Positions 1-9,847 of a DNA stretch of 64,000 nt are shown piece after piece (within the stretch, counting starts at the first letter, position 1; every line of letters starts with the position of its first letter). Position numbers and translations under genes: made by a program. Below the pieces are notes generated by a model. That model saw only the letters and a program-made list of their open reading frames with translations, did no database searches and was not told where the DNA came from. The DNA is from JAJTFW01 sp903922455 (lineage in GTDB: Bacteria; Bacteroidota; Bacteroidia; AKYH767-A; OLB10), in NCBI GenBank assembly GCA_943329665.2, contig CALQEU020000017.1, forward strand, positions 1-64,000. Direction: 5' to 3'.

Positions 1-320
1 AATTGGAGCAATGGATTTTCAGGAGAAGATCCCAGTGGATTAATTGCCGGAACGTATACGGTTACCGTTAGTGATGCTAATGGTTGTACTGCCACTACAT
101 CTGACATTGTAACTCAACCTACTGCTACCATTGGACTTACTACCACAACAACATCAGTCGCTTGCTTTGGTGAAAACACAGGGTCCATCAACCTAACCGT
201 AACAGGAGGAACAGCGAGTTATACTTACAATTGGAGCAATGGATTTTCAGGAGAAGATCCCAGTGGATTAATTGCCGGAACGTATACGGTTACCGTTAGT
301 GATGCTAATGGTTGTACTGC
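1..320 (+). repeat. Exact 92-bp direct duplication inside the SprB array
   Basis: Bases 1-92 and 229-320 are identical, offset by 228 bp (76 codons, one repeat unit). The word GTATACGGTTACCGTTA recurs at 54, 282, 958, 1179, 4107 and 4779, always encoding the YTVTV strand, with a one-mismatch copy at 2079. This is far more conserved than the protein requires and fits recent unit duplication or gene conversion. Confidence 0.9.
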
Positions 321-3300
321 TACTACAAGTGCTGTAGTTACACAAGCAACCATTATTACCACCACTTTTTTTCCAGTCAATGGAACTTGTAATGCAGCGA
401 ATGGATCTGTAACTGTTATTGCTGCTGGTGGAACTCCTGGATATACTTATTTGTGGAATACAGGTTCTTCATCGCAAGTAATTTCTGGATTAGCTGCTGG
501 AACATATACCGTCACAGTTACCGATCAAGCTTCTTGTACGCGATCTTTTTCAATAGTGACTGGAAATTCAGGAGCACCGCAATCGTCCATAGCAACCAAC
601 ACGCCCGTTTCATGTTCTGGAGGAAGCAATGGAAGTTTAGACATTACGGTAGCAGGAGGAACACCCACCTACACGTATTCGTGGAGCAATGGAGCAAACA
701 CGCAAGATATTAGTAGTTTAATTGCCGGAACATACACGGTTACGGTTACCGACCAGAATTTTTGTGTGAATACAAATTCATTTGTGGTAACACAACCCAC
801 TATCATTACCTTATCTGCAACTTCAAGCAGTGCATTATGCAATGGTGGTGCAACAGGTAGTATAGACATCACCGTAATTGGAGGTACACCTATCTACACC
901 TACTTGTGGAGTAATGGTGCTACGAATCAAGATCCCAGTGGATTAATTGCCGGAACGTATACGGTTACCGTTACTGATTTAAATAGTTGTACGCGCTCAC
1001 AAAGTTTTATCGTTTCACAACCTACCATACTTACGGCTTCTTCATCCACTACGCAATCGGGATGTGGTGTTAGCACCGGTTCAGCCACGGTAACACCAGG
1101 AGGCGGAACTCCCAATTATACTTATTTGTGGAATACTGGAGCTATCACGCAAACTATTACTGCGATTCCTGCCGGAACGTATACGGTTACCGTTAGTGAT
1201 GCGAACGGATGTACTTTGATACAAAATGCGATCGTTACTTCTACCAATGCGCCTATCATCAGTAATGTGGTGAATACACCCGTCTCTTGTTTTGGAGGTA
1301 ATAATGGTAGTCTCAATATTACGATTAGCGGCGGAACTCCTACCTATACATACTCCTGGAGTACTGGTAGCAATAGTGAAGATATTTCAGTATTAATATC
1401 CGGTAATTATACTGTGACGGTAACTGACATTAATAGCTGTAGCGTTTCAGCTAGCTATACCGTTATGCAAGCTGCTCAAGTTGCAGGCACTGCTGTTTTA
1501 ACTTCACCAACATGTAATGCGGGTGCCACTGGTAGTATTGATTTAACTCCAACAGGTGGAAATTTTATTTATTCTTATTTATGGAGTAATGGGGCAACTT
1601 CCCAAGATCTTTCAGGGGTAGTTGCTGGAACATATACCGTAACGATTACAGATGGGAATTCATGTACAGGCACGGCCTCATTTACTTTGACCCAACCTAA
1701 TATAATTTCAGCGAGTGCAAACGTTACTCAGCCGTTGTGTAATTTAGGAAGTGATGGAAGCATTAATTTGACTGTTTTTGGTGGTACTCCCACTTATACT
1801 TATCTCTGGAGTAATGGTACAACAGCACAAAATCCCACAGGATTGATTGCAGGTACTTACACAGTAACCATTACAGATTTTAATTCCTGTACGCGTCAAC
1901 GTGCGGTATTTGTGGGTCAACCTACTGCAATTTTATCTTCAGTTTCTACAACAACTACTAATTGTGGATTTTCAAACGGTACTGCAACTGTTTCTGCTTC
2001 GGGAGGAACAGGAACGTTATCCTATTTATGGAACACTGGAGCTAGTACTACCACTATTACAGGACTTTCTGCAAATTCGTATACGGTTAACGTTACTGAT
2101 GGTAACGGTTGCACAAGTCAATCAGTTGGAATTGTATCCTCCGGTTCATTGCCAACAATTAATAGCTCCGTAGTAGACAGTGTCGCATGTAATGGAGGCA
2201 ATGATGGTGCTATTACGATTACCATCTCTGGAGGAACTCCAACTTATACTTTTTTATGGAGCAATGGAGCCATCACACAAAACATTAGTTCATTAGCGAT
2301 AGGAACCTATACTGTAACCGTTACAGATCAAAATTCCTGTACAACATCTGGATCATATATTGTGAGTGAACCCGCTTTAATACAAGCTACATTTACAAAT
2401 GTGAATGCTACTTGTGGCTTAGCGAATGGTTCATCTCGAGTGAATCCAACCGGTGGTATTCCAGGTTACAGTTATTTTTGGTCGAATGGAATTACAACAA
2501 AGACGATCTCATCTATTGCAGCAGGTACTTACACAGTAATCGTAACAGATTTCAACTTTTGTACTCGAAGTTTTTCAACTGTAATTGCCGGAACTTCTGC
2601 GCCAGTTATCGATAGTACACAAGTCACAAACGTATTATGTAATGGAGATAGCAGTGGATCAATTACAGTTTTTGCAAGTGGTGGAACTCCAACGTTAACT
2701 TATTTATGGTCGAACGGCGGAACTACATCATCCATCAATAATTTGAAAAATGGAAATTTTACGGTGACAGTAACTGATGCAGCAGGCTGTACGGTTTCAC
2801 AATCCTACACCATAACACACCCCACATTTTTAGCTGCTCCAGTTACCACACAACCTTCTTTCTGTGGACAAGCGAATGGGCAAGCTACTGTAAATCCAAG
2901 TGGAGGGGTTAGTCCTTATACTTTTCTTTGGAGTAATGGACAAACTACACAAACTATTATCAATCTTACGGTAGGAACATATACTATTACCGTTACTGAT
3001 TTTAATGGATGTACAAGACGAAGAAATGCGGTAGTCACACTTTCGAATGGACCTGTGATCACATTAGTGAATCAAACGGATGTACTATGTCATGGTGATG
3101 CCAGTGGAAGTTTAGATATTAGTGTGGTAGGAGGTTCTTTGCCTTACACCTATAATTGGTCTAATGGAAGTACTACTCAAGATATAACAGGATTGACTGC
3201 AGGAACCTATACCGTCATCGTTACGGATAGTGCACTTTGTTCTGACTCCCTTGATTTTTTAATTATTGAATCTGATGAATTTACTGTATCTACAGTGATC

Positions 3301-6300
3301 ACAAATGCTTCTTGCGGAATTGCAAATGGTAGTATTGTGTTAACCGTTGGAGGTGCTACTCCTGGTTATAATTATTTGTGGAATACAGGAGCAACTAGTG
3401 ATACGCTTTCTAACGTTGTACCCGGCAACTATACTGTTACCATTTCAGATGTGAATTTATGTGATACTGTTTTAACGTATACATTAGGCGCGTTTCCCGG
3501 ACCTTCTATACAATTGGATTCGTTGCGTCATGTACGCTGCTTCGGTGCGATTACTGGAAGAATTTATATATCGATTAGTGGAGGAACAACGCCGTATTCG
3601 ATTTTATGGAACGATGGAAATACCAATGAAGATCGATTCAATTTAGTTGCAGGAACGTATACTGTAACGGTTACCGATTTTGGTGGTTGTACTTCTCAAT
3701 TAACATTTACTATCAATCAAAATCCTGTTATTGTCGCTTCTTTTACAACACAGCAAGCAACTTGTAATCAGCCAAACGGTAATGCAACAATCACACCAAG
3801 TGGAGGTGTTTCTCCCTACACATTATTGTGGGAAACCGGAGCAACAACAGGTACTATTTCGAATTTGTTAGCTGGAAATTATTCGGTTACAATCACTGAT
3901 AGTTTGAATTGCACTAAGGTTGATTCAATAAATATTTCCAATTCCGGTGCCCCCGTTATCCAGTTGCAAAATCAAACATTGCCAAGTTGCTTTGGTAGAA
4001 ATAATGGAAGTTTAACCATTACGATTACCTCTGGCCAAACTCCTTATGTAATACTTTGGTCAAATGGAGATACTGGATTAGCAGCAGATACGCTCACAGC
4101 CGGGACGTATACGGTTACCGTTAGTGATGGATTCGGTTGTTCTACAACGCAATCTTTTAATTTATCGCAGCCCACACAGATTGCTTTGCAAATGTCGTCA
4201 GCTCCTGCTTTCTGTGGACAAGTTAATGGTTCTGCTTCTGTACTAGCAAGTGGAGGTACAGGAACTTTAAGTTATTTATGGTCGAATGGAGCTACCTCAT
4301 CTACTATTTCTTCGCTCTCATTTGGAACTTATACAGTGACAGTAACGGATCAAAATCTTTGTACCAGTTCGTCCTCTGTCAATGTTGTTTCCGTTGCAGC
4401 ACCTAGCGCAACAACCAATCAAGTAACCAATGTGAGTTGCTTTGGCGGTTCAACCGGTGCAGTGACCGTGACGATAGCTGGTGGCACTGGAGCCTTGTCG
4501 TTTGCATGGTCCTCTGGTCAAACTACTCAAAATATTTCAGGTGTTATTTCAGGAACCTATTCATTAATTGTAACTGATAATGCGGGATGTAAAGATACTT
4601 TAGGAGTGTTCGTCAATGAACCTTCTCAACTTACATTAGTACCCACTGTTGTTGATGCAAGTTGTGGAAATACCAATGGATCTATTTTAATTGTGGTGAA
4701 TGGTGGTTCACCGGGTTATCAATATTTATGGTCAACAGGTGCTACTATTGACGCTATTCAAAATCTTTCCGCAAGTTCGTATACGGTTACCGTTACTGAT
4801 TTTAATCTTTGTACTCTTCAACAAACGATTATCGTTAATAATCAAAATGGTCCCGTGGTTGATTTAGTAAGTATGACACCTGTTTCTTGTCCAAGCACCA
4901 GCGATGGTGGTATCGACATTGATGTATTATTTGGAAGTTTCCCATTTGATTATTTGTGGAGCGATGGAACCACAAATCAAGATTTGACTAATGCACCATC
5001 TGGAATTTATACACTTACAGTAACCGATAATAATAATTGCATTACCACTTTCACAGATACCATTACCCAGCCTAATTCTATTCAAGTGGCATTTACAGTA
5101 ATCTCTCCAAGTTGTGATGTAGCTAATGGAATTATAACTGCACTTGCATCGGGAGGTACACCGAATTATTCATATTTATGGTCAAATGGAAATGGATCTT
5201 CAAATCTTTCTTCGATTAACACAGGCACTTATACCGTTACTATTACCGATGGAGCAACTTGTACTTTTGATACGAGCATTTCCATTAACAATACAGGGAT
5301 CCCGGTAATTGCATTACTGGCGATTGATAGTGTCGATTGTAATGGTGGTGATGATGGTGTTATTGATTTGGATGTTACGGGTGGCGTATCACCTTACTTG
5401 TATACTTGGATTAATACCAGTCAAACTACGCAAGATGTGGATTCTTTAGTCGCAGGATCGTATACCGTCATTGTAACAGATGATATGGGTTGTACATCGA
5501 CTCAAACGTATACCGTTAGTCAACCAAATCCTTTACAAATTTCTTTCGCGGTTTTGCAAAATGCGGCTTGTGGACAATCCAATGGTTTTGTTTCAGTGGC
5601 TACCAGTGGTGGTGTACCTGGTTATAATTACCTATGGTCGAATGCCAGCCTAGCCGATACCATTTTTAATTTGGTAGCAGGAAGTTATACCGTTACCGTG
5701 ACTGATTTTAAAGGGTGTTCGGCAAGTTCGATAGCTAATATTAGCAACCTCACAGGTCCGACTATACTAAGTATTAATTCTGTAAATGTTTCTTGTAATG
5801 GTGGTTCCGATGGATCTATCAATGTAGTTGCTTCTGGCGTGTCTTTACCATTAACATATACTTGGAGTAATTTGCCTGATTCCTTACCTAATTTGTCTGG
5901 ATTATCCGTTGGCTCGTATACGCTTACCGTTACGGATGCTGCCGGATGCGTCGAGATTAGTACAATTATCATTTCTGAGCCTGCACCATTTGTAGTGAAT
6001 GCGGTGATTACACAAAATAATCCTCCCGACAATATTAGTTGTTTTGGATTGTCAGATGGTGAATTGTTTTTAAGTGTTACCGGCGGAACAGCTCCTTACT
6101 CTTTTGTGTGGAGTAATGGTGCGATCACTCAAAATTTGTTGAATCTTTCTGCTAGCATTTATACGGTCTTTATCACGGATGCAAGAAATTGTACAACCAA
6201 TAAATCGTATACGCTTACACAACCTCCGCAGTTGATTTCTGATGCAGGCACTGATCTCATTGTTTGCGGACAAAGTATAGCTTCTCTTTCAGCAAATAAT

Positions 6301-7008
6301 CCAACTGTTGGAATCGGATTTTGGCAAGTAGTTTCATCGGATAGTGTAGTTGTTTTTTCTGATTCTGCTTCGGCTACATCAACTATTTCGAACTTAGGTA
6401 TAGGTGATAATGTTTTGTCATGGACCATTACTGACGGACTCTGTTCAAGCACCAGTGAATTGATTATTACAAGTACAACTGCGATTGAAGCCATTGGTGG
6501 AATTGACCGTAAGGTGTGTGGACAGGAGGTGAACCTAAATGCAACTCGACCAGAGTTTGGTTATGGATATTGGACGGCATTGAGTCCAGGAACTCTTGTG
6601 GCTGACACTTCAAAAGCATCAACACGTGTGACTGGCTTAAGTTATGGCCTCAACACATTCCTTTGGACAGTAGTGAATGGATCTTGTAGAGATTCAGTGG
6701 TAGTGACCATCACAAAAAGAGATACGCTAGATTGTTTGCCGCGTATTGAATTACCTACCGCTTTCTCGCCTAATTTTGACGGAAATAATGATTACTTAGT
6801 TATAAAAGGTTTAGAAGAATATCCCGATAATGAAATCATTATTTATAATCGCTGGGGTCAAGTAGTGTTTAGTCAAAAAAGTTATCGAAACGATTGGATT
6901 GGCATAAATGACGATGGAGAACCCTTAGTGGATGGTACGTATTTCGTGATTGTAAAGGCGAAGTACATCAATAGAATATTTAATTCTTATCTAGATTTAA
7001 GACGATGA
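1..7008 (+). CDS. Giant SprB-repeat protein with T9SS type B (CHU_C) C-terminus, 5' truncated by the window
   Basis: The reading frame is already open at base 1, so the gene starts outside the window; 2335 residues are visible. Residues 1-2075 are about 28 SprB-type repeats of roughly 70-77 residues, each with a C-x-G-x-x-x-G-S start, a GGTPxYTYxWSNG middle and a GTYTVTVTDxxxC end. Two divergent Cys-containing beta-sandwich-like modules follow (about 2078-2245). The last 90 residues have the gliding-motility-associated C-terminal form (LPTAFSPNFDGNNDYL, then IIIYNRWGQVVF), known as a type B T9SS sorting domain. The inferred product is a very large secreted or surface adhesin, as SprB is in gliding Bacteroidota. 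Its stop overlaps the porP/sprF start (ATGA), so the two are probably co-expressed. Many codons of the repeats are identical between units, which points to recent duplication. Adhesin function is inference; the repeat and sorting families are clear. Confidence 0.93.
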   Translation, partial: NWSNGFSGEDPSGLIAGTYTVTVSDANGCTATTSDIVTQPTATIGLTTTTTSVACFGENTGSINLTVTGGTASYTYNWSNGFSGEDPSGLIAGTYTVTVSDANGCTATTSAVVTQATIITTTFFPVNGTCNAANGSVTVIAAGGTPGYTYLWNTGSSSQVISGLAAGTYTVTVTDQASCTRSFSIVTGNSGAPQSSIATNTPVSCSGGSNGSLDITVAGGTPTYTYSWSNGANTQDISSLIAGTYTVTVTDQNFCVNTNSFVVTQPTIITLSATSSSALCNGGATGSIDITVIGGTPIYTYLWSNGATNQDPSGLIAGTYTVTVTDLNSCTRSQSFIVSQPTILTASSSTTQSGCGVSTGSATVTPGGGTPNYTYLWNTGAITQTITAIPAGTYTVTVSDANGCTLIQNAIVTSTNAPIISNVVNTPVSCFGGNNGSLNITISGGTPTYTYSWSTGSNSEDISVLISGNYTVTVTDINSCSVSASYTVMQAAQVAGTAVLTSPTCNAGATGSIDLTPTGGNFIYSYLWSNGATSQDLSGVVAGTYTVTITDGNSCTGTASFTLTQPNIISASANVTQPLCNLGSDGSINLTVFGGTPTYTYLWSNGTTAQNPTGLIAGTYTVTITDFNSCTRQRAVFVGQPTAILSSVSTTTTNCGFSNGTATVSASGGTGTLSYLWNTGASTTTITGLSANSYTVNVTDGNGCTSQSVGIVSSGSLPTINSSVVDSVACNGGNDGAITITISGGTPTYTFLWSNGAITQNISSLAIGTYTVTVTDQNSCTTSGSYIVSEPALIQATFTNVNATCGLANGSSRVNPTGGIPGYSYFWSNGITTKTISSIAAGTYTVIVTDFNFCTRSFSTVIAGTSAPVIDSTQVTNVLCNGDSSGSITVFASGGTPTLTYLWSNGGTTSSINNLKNGNFTVTVTDAAGCTVSQSYTITHPTFLAAPVTTQPSFCGQANGQATVNPSGGVSPYTFLWSNGQTTQTIINLTVGTYTITVTDFNGCTRRRNAVVTLSNGPVITLVNQTDVLCHGDASGSLDISVVGGSLPYTYNWSNGSTTQDITGLTAGTYTVIVTDSALCSDSLDFLIIESDEFTVSTVITNASCGIANGSIVLTVGGATPGYNYLWNTGATSDTLSNVVPGNYTVTISDVNLCDTVLTYTLGAFPGPSIQLDSLRHVRCFGAITGRIYISISGGTTPYSILWNDGNTNEDRFNLVAGTYTVTVTDFGGCTSQLTFTINQNPVIVASFTTQQATCNQPNGNATITPSGGVSPYTLLWETGATTGTISNLLAGNYSVTITDSLNCTKVDSINISNSGAPVIQLQNQTLPSCFGRNNGSLTITITSGQTPYVILWSNGDTGLAADTLTAGTYTVTVSDGFGCSTTQSFNLSQPTQIALQMSSAPAFCGQVNGSASVLASGGTGTLSYLWSNGATSSTISSLSFGTYTVTVTDQNLCTSSSSVNVVSVAAPSATTNQVTNVSCFGGSTGAVTVTIAGGTGALSFAWSSGQTTQNISGVISGTYSLIVTDNAGCKDTLGVFVNEPSQLTLVPTVVDASCGNTNGSILIVVNGGSPGYQYLWSTGATIDAIQNLSASSYTVTVTDFNLCTLQQTIIVNNQNGPVVDLVSMTPVSCPSTSDGGIDIDVLFGSFPFDYLWSDGTTNQDLTNAPSGIYTLTVTDNNNCITTFTDTITQPNSIQVAFTVISPSCDVANGIITALASGGTPNYSYLWSNGNGSSNLSSINTGTYTVTITDGATCTFDTSISINNTGIPVIALLAIDSVDCNGGDDGVIDLDVTGGVSPYLYTWINTSQTTQDVDSLVAGSYTVIVTDDMGCTSTQTYTVSQPNPLQISFAVLQNAACGQSNGFVSVATSGGVPGYNYLWSNASLADTIFNLVAGSYTVTVTDFKGCSASSIANISNLTGPTILSINSVNVSCNGGSDGSINVVASGVSLPLTYTWSNLPDSLPNLSGLSVGSYTLTVTDAAGCVEISTIIISEPAPFVVNAVITQNNPPDNISCFGLSDGELFLSVTGGTAPYSFVWSNGAITQNLLNLSASIYTVFITDARNCTTNKSYTLTQPPQLISDAGTDLIVCGQSIASLSANNPTVGIGFWQVVSSDSVVVFSDSASATSTISNLGIGDNVLSWTITDGLCSSTSELIITSTTAIEAIGGIDRKVCGQEVNLNATRPEFGYGYWTALSPGTLVADTSKASTRVTGLSYGLNTFLWTVVNGSCRDSVVVTITKRDTLDCLPRIELPTAFSPNFDGNNDYLVIKGLEEYPDNEIIIYNRWGQVVFSQKSYRNDWIGINDDGEPLVDGTYFVIVKAKYINRIFNSYLDLRR

Positions 7009-7928
7009 AGAAGGTAATTTTATTTTGCATGGCATCCTTCGCTTGCTTCCAACTTTATGGACAGCAAAGTCCTTTGATGAGTCATTATATGTTTAATGGT
7101 TTATTGCTAAATCCTGCTTATGCGGGAAGCAAAGAATACGTGAGCACGACGTTGCTTTATCGTAAACAATGGGTAGGCATGGAAGGAGCTCCAGTAACCT
7201 ATAGCGGTTCTGTGCATGGCTTACTGAAGAAAAAGAAATTGGGACTGGGTGCATTGTTGCAACAAGATAAAATTGGAGTGACTAAGCAGACGGATTTATA
7301 TTCGATGCTTTCTTATCATCTTCCCATGGGAATGGGAAAATTAAGTGTAGGGTTGCAAGCTGGAGTAAGTAATTTTAGTTCCGAAGTGGTGAAGTTGACC
7401 TATTGGGATCCGGGAGATAAAGTTTTTGAATTTAATACATTTAGTAATCTTCTTCCTAATGCGGGTCTAGGTGCTTATTATTATCGTGAGTTATTTTATG
7501 CTGGAATTTCTGCTCCATTTCTGGTTAGTTATAATCCAAATGAAAGTGCATCTATTGAATCAAATGTCCCACTGCATAAACAATCACGACGTTATTTTGC
7601 TACCGTAGGAGGAGTAATTGAAACAGAAGGTGAAATTAAATTTAAGCCTTCGGCATTGGTTCGTTACGAATCAAATGCACCCGTACAGTTTGATTTAAAT
7701 ATGAATATGTTAATCAATGATATTTTTTGGATCGGTGCTTCTTATCGTTCTGATGATGCTATTGTTGTTTTACTAGAATATCAGATTAGTCGAAAATTCA
7801 GATTTGGATATTCTTATGATTATACGCTTGGAGAGTTGGGAAATTATAATTCAGGTTCACACGAAATCATGATTGGTTATGATTTTGGTTTTGCAGTTAC
7901 TAAAATGAAATCACCGCGCTACTTCTAA
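7005..7928 (+). CDS. PorP/SprF family type IX secretion system membrane protein
   Basis: The 307-residue protein starts with a signal peptide (MKKVILFCMASFACFQLYG, then QQ). It has the family opening, SPLMSHYMFNGLLLNPAYAG followed by an RKQWVG motif, and a glycine- and aromatic-rich body that ends as alternating strands (RKFRFGYSYDYTLGEL, then HEIMIGYDF). It is probably an outer-membrane beta-barrel. In gliding Bacteroidota the SprF paralogue encoded just after SprB is needed for secretion or surface attachment of that particular cargo; the same order here suggests it serves the upstream giant repeat protein. The start codon overlaps the cargo stop by 4 bases and its stop overlaps the next start by one base (TAATG). 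The family is clear; the dedicated-partner role is inferred from context. Confidence 0.92.
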   Translation: MKKVILFCMASFACFQLYGQQSPLMSHYMFNGLLLNPAYAGSKEYVSTTLLYRKQWVGMEGAPVTYSGSVHGLLKKKKLGLGALLQQDKIGVTKQTDLYSMLSYHLPMGMGKLSVGLQAGVSNFSSEVVKLTYWDPGDKVFEFNTFSNLLPNAGLGAYYYRELFYAGISAPFLVSYNPNESASIESNVPLHKQSRRYFATVGGVIETEGEIKFKPSALVRYESNAPVQFDLNMNMLINDIFWIGASYRSDDAIVVLLEYQISRKFRFGYSYDYTLGELGNYNSGSHEIMIGYDFGFAVTKMKSPRYF

Positions 7929-9847
7929 TGAGACATACTAAGGTCTTCTGTCATTTTTTTATCTTGGCTTTTATCTGCGTTATGCAAGGTTGTGTCAGTG
8001 TGCACTTGAGAACAGCTAGCGAATATTATGAGCAGTTTGCCTACGCCTCTGCAGCCAAGGAATACGAATATGTACTTGGTAAAAAAGTAGATCGTGATGC
8101 CATCATAAATATTGCCGATTGTTATCGTCAAATGGGGAATCCCGTGAAAACGGAATTTTGGTATCAACGTGCTTTGAAACTTCCTAATCCAAAGGTAGAG
8201 TGGGGGCTCTTCATTGCAGAAGCCATGATGAAAAATGGAAATTATGAGGGAGCAAAGCAAAGTTTAATAAATTATATTAACTTAAATAAAGCCGATTTTC
8301 GTGCACAACGCATGTTGGAATCGTGTGATAGTATCACTGAATTTTATAAGGACACTACACTTTATACTATTTCTGTATTGAAGTTTAATACACCCAGCGA
8401 TAATTTTTTTAGCCCAGCATTTTATCGTCAAGGCATCGTCTTCCTTTCCGATCGAATGGAGAAGGGATTGAGTAAAACTACTTCCGATGGAACTGGTAAA
8501 CGGTTTTTGGATTTGTTTTATATCAAGAAAACAGATCGTGGTAATTGGATGGAAACAGAACCCTTACGAGGAGAAGTGAATGGTAAGTTTAATGAAGGTC
8601 CCGTTGTGTTTTCCAAGGATTATTCTACCATGTATTTCACACGAAATAATTATGTTAGCAATCGGGCCGAAAAAAATAGTAAGAATGTAAATGTACTTAA
8701 AATTTTCCGCGCAGATGCAAAGGATGGAGAATGGATCGTGAAAGGTCCTATGTATTTTAATAGCGATGAGTATTCCTTTGGACACCCTGCCTTAAATGCA
8801 TCCGGTACGTCTATGATTTTTTCTTCGGATATGCCTTGGGGCTATGGTGGATCCGATTTGTATATAGTTAATTGGGAGGGCGGAGAAAGATGGAGTAGTC
8901 CCATTAACTTAGGACCAAAAGTGAATACAGAAGGGAATGAGTTGTTTCCTTTTATGTTTACAGATTCTATTCTTTATTATTCTTCTGATGGTCATCAAGG
9001 AGTAGGAGGACTTGATATCTATGAATCGAATTACTTTAATGGTGGATGGGAAGCCCCGTTAAATTTAGGTGCTCCCATCAATTCTTCGCATGACGATTTT
9101 AGTTTTATTTTGGATTCTACCGCCGTGAACGGATATTTCTCTTCTTCTCGAAATGGATTGGTAGATAAAATTTACAGTTTTGAAAAGCATCCTCCTCAAT
9201 TAATTCTTGCAATGAAGGTGACGGATGGTAAATCTAAAACACCGATTGCAAATGCAGAAGTGAAAGTTTTTTCTAAAGGAAAATTGTTAAAAGCGTATAC
9301 TACAAGTTCGGTTGGTGGACTCAAATTGGAACTGCATCCGGAAAGGAGTTACAAGTTTACTATTGATCATCCCGATTATTATTTGATCAATTCGGAAGTG
9401 AGTACCGTAGGAATTAAATTTTCCGAAGTACTAGATCATCCCATCGAACTCCGTAAAATCATTTTAGATAAACCTATCATTTGGCAAGGAATCAGTTTTA
9501 AGAAGAAAACGTTTGAATTGAAGTTGACTTCGGGTGATGCCATGCAACGGTTGTTGACTTTTTTAAATGACAATCCAAGAGTGAGCGTGGAGATCTGTTC
9601 CTATACAGATTCAAGAGGTAGTGATGGAGATAATAGTTACTTAACTCAACAACGCGCTGAATTAGTTGTTTCTTATCTAGTGAGTCAAGGTGTAAAAGCT
9701 TCTCGACTTACAGCAAAGGGTTATGGCGAAACGAAATTGTTGAATAAGTGCGTCAACGGGATTTTGTGTATCGAAGAAGATCACGAGACCAATAATCGTG
9801 TTGAGTTTACCATTAAGGGCATTGCCAAAGACAGCAGCCTTCCATGA
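7928..9847 (+). CDS. PorE-like OmpA-family lipoprotein (TPR, PD40 propeller, CRD, OmpA domain)
   Basis: 639 residues. A lipoprotein signal ends at Cys22 (VMQGC). Residues about 30-130 read as TPR-like helices (AYASAAKEYEYVL, NIADCYRQMGN, WYQRALKL). Residues 150-420 contain WD40-like/PD40 beta-propeller blades (GIVFLSDR, TMYFTRNN, MIFSSDMPWGYGGSDLY, ILYYSSDGHQGVGGLDIYE). About 425-510 is a carboxypeptidase-regulatory-like fold, and about 520-635 is an OmpA_C-like domain (CSYTDSRGSDGDN, RLTAKGYGE, NNRVEF). This four-domain order is that of PorE of the T9SS, which tethers secretion parts to peptidoglycan. It could equally be a paralogue devoted to this cargo locus. It is coupled to both neighbours by overlapping stop and start codons. 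Confidence 0.88.
   Translation: MRHTKVFCHFFILAFICVMQGCVSVHLRTASEYYEQFAYASAAKEYEYVLGKKVDRDAIINIADCYRQMGNPVKTEFWYQRALKLPNPKVEWGLFIAEAMMKNGNYEGAKQSLINYINLNKADFRAQRMLESCDSITEFYKDTTLYTISVLKFNTPSDNFFSPAFYRQGIVFLSDRMEKGLSKTTSDGTGKRFLDLFYIKKTDRGNWMETEPLRGEVNGKFNEGPVVFSKDYSTMYFTRNNYVSNRAEKNSKNVNVLKIFRADAKDGEWIVKGPMYFNSDEYSFGHPALNASGTSMIFSSDMPWGYGGSDLYIVNWEGGERWSSPINLGPKVNTEGNELFPFMFTDSILYYSSDGHQGVGGLDIYESNYFNGGWEAPLNLGAPINSSHDDFSFILDSTAVNGYFSSSRNGLVDKIYSFEKHPPQLILAMKVTDGKSKTPIANAEVKVFSKGKLLKAYTTSSVGGLKLELHPERSYKFTIDHPDYYLINSEVSTVGIKFSEVLDHPIELRKIILDKPIIWQGISFKKKTFELKLTSGDAMQRLLTFLNDNPRVSVEICSYTDSRGSDGDNSYLTQQRAELVVSYLVSQGVKASRLTAKGYGETKLLNKCVNGILCIEEDHETNNRVEFTIKGIAKDSSLP

Noticed and set aside
1..6230. 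CRISPR-like periodic repeats
   Set aside because: The repeats are in one long open frame and encode SprB-type modules; there are no short spacers and no cas genes.
669..6494. Several minus-strand ORFs of 60-115 codons opposite the SprB array
   Set aside because: They are mirror images of the same DNA repeat (each contains the word for SVTVTVYVPA) and result from codon bias in the repeats.
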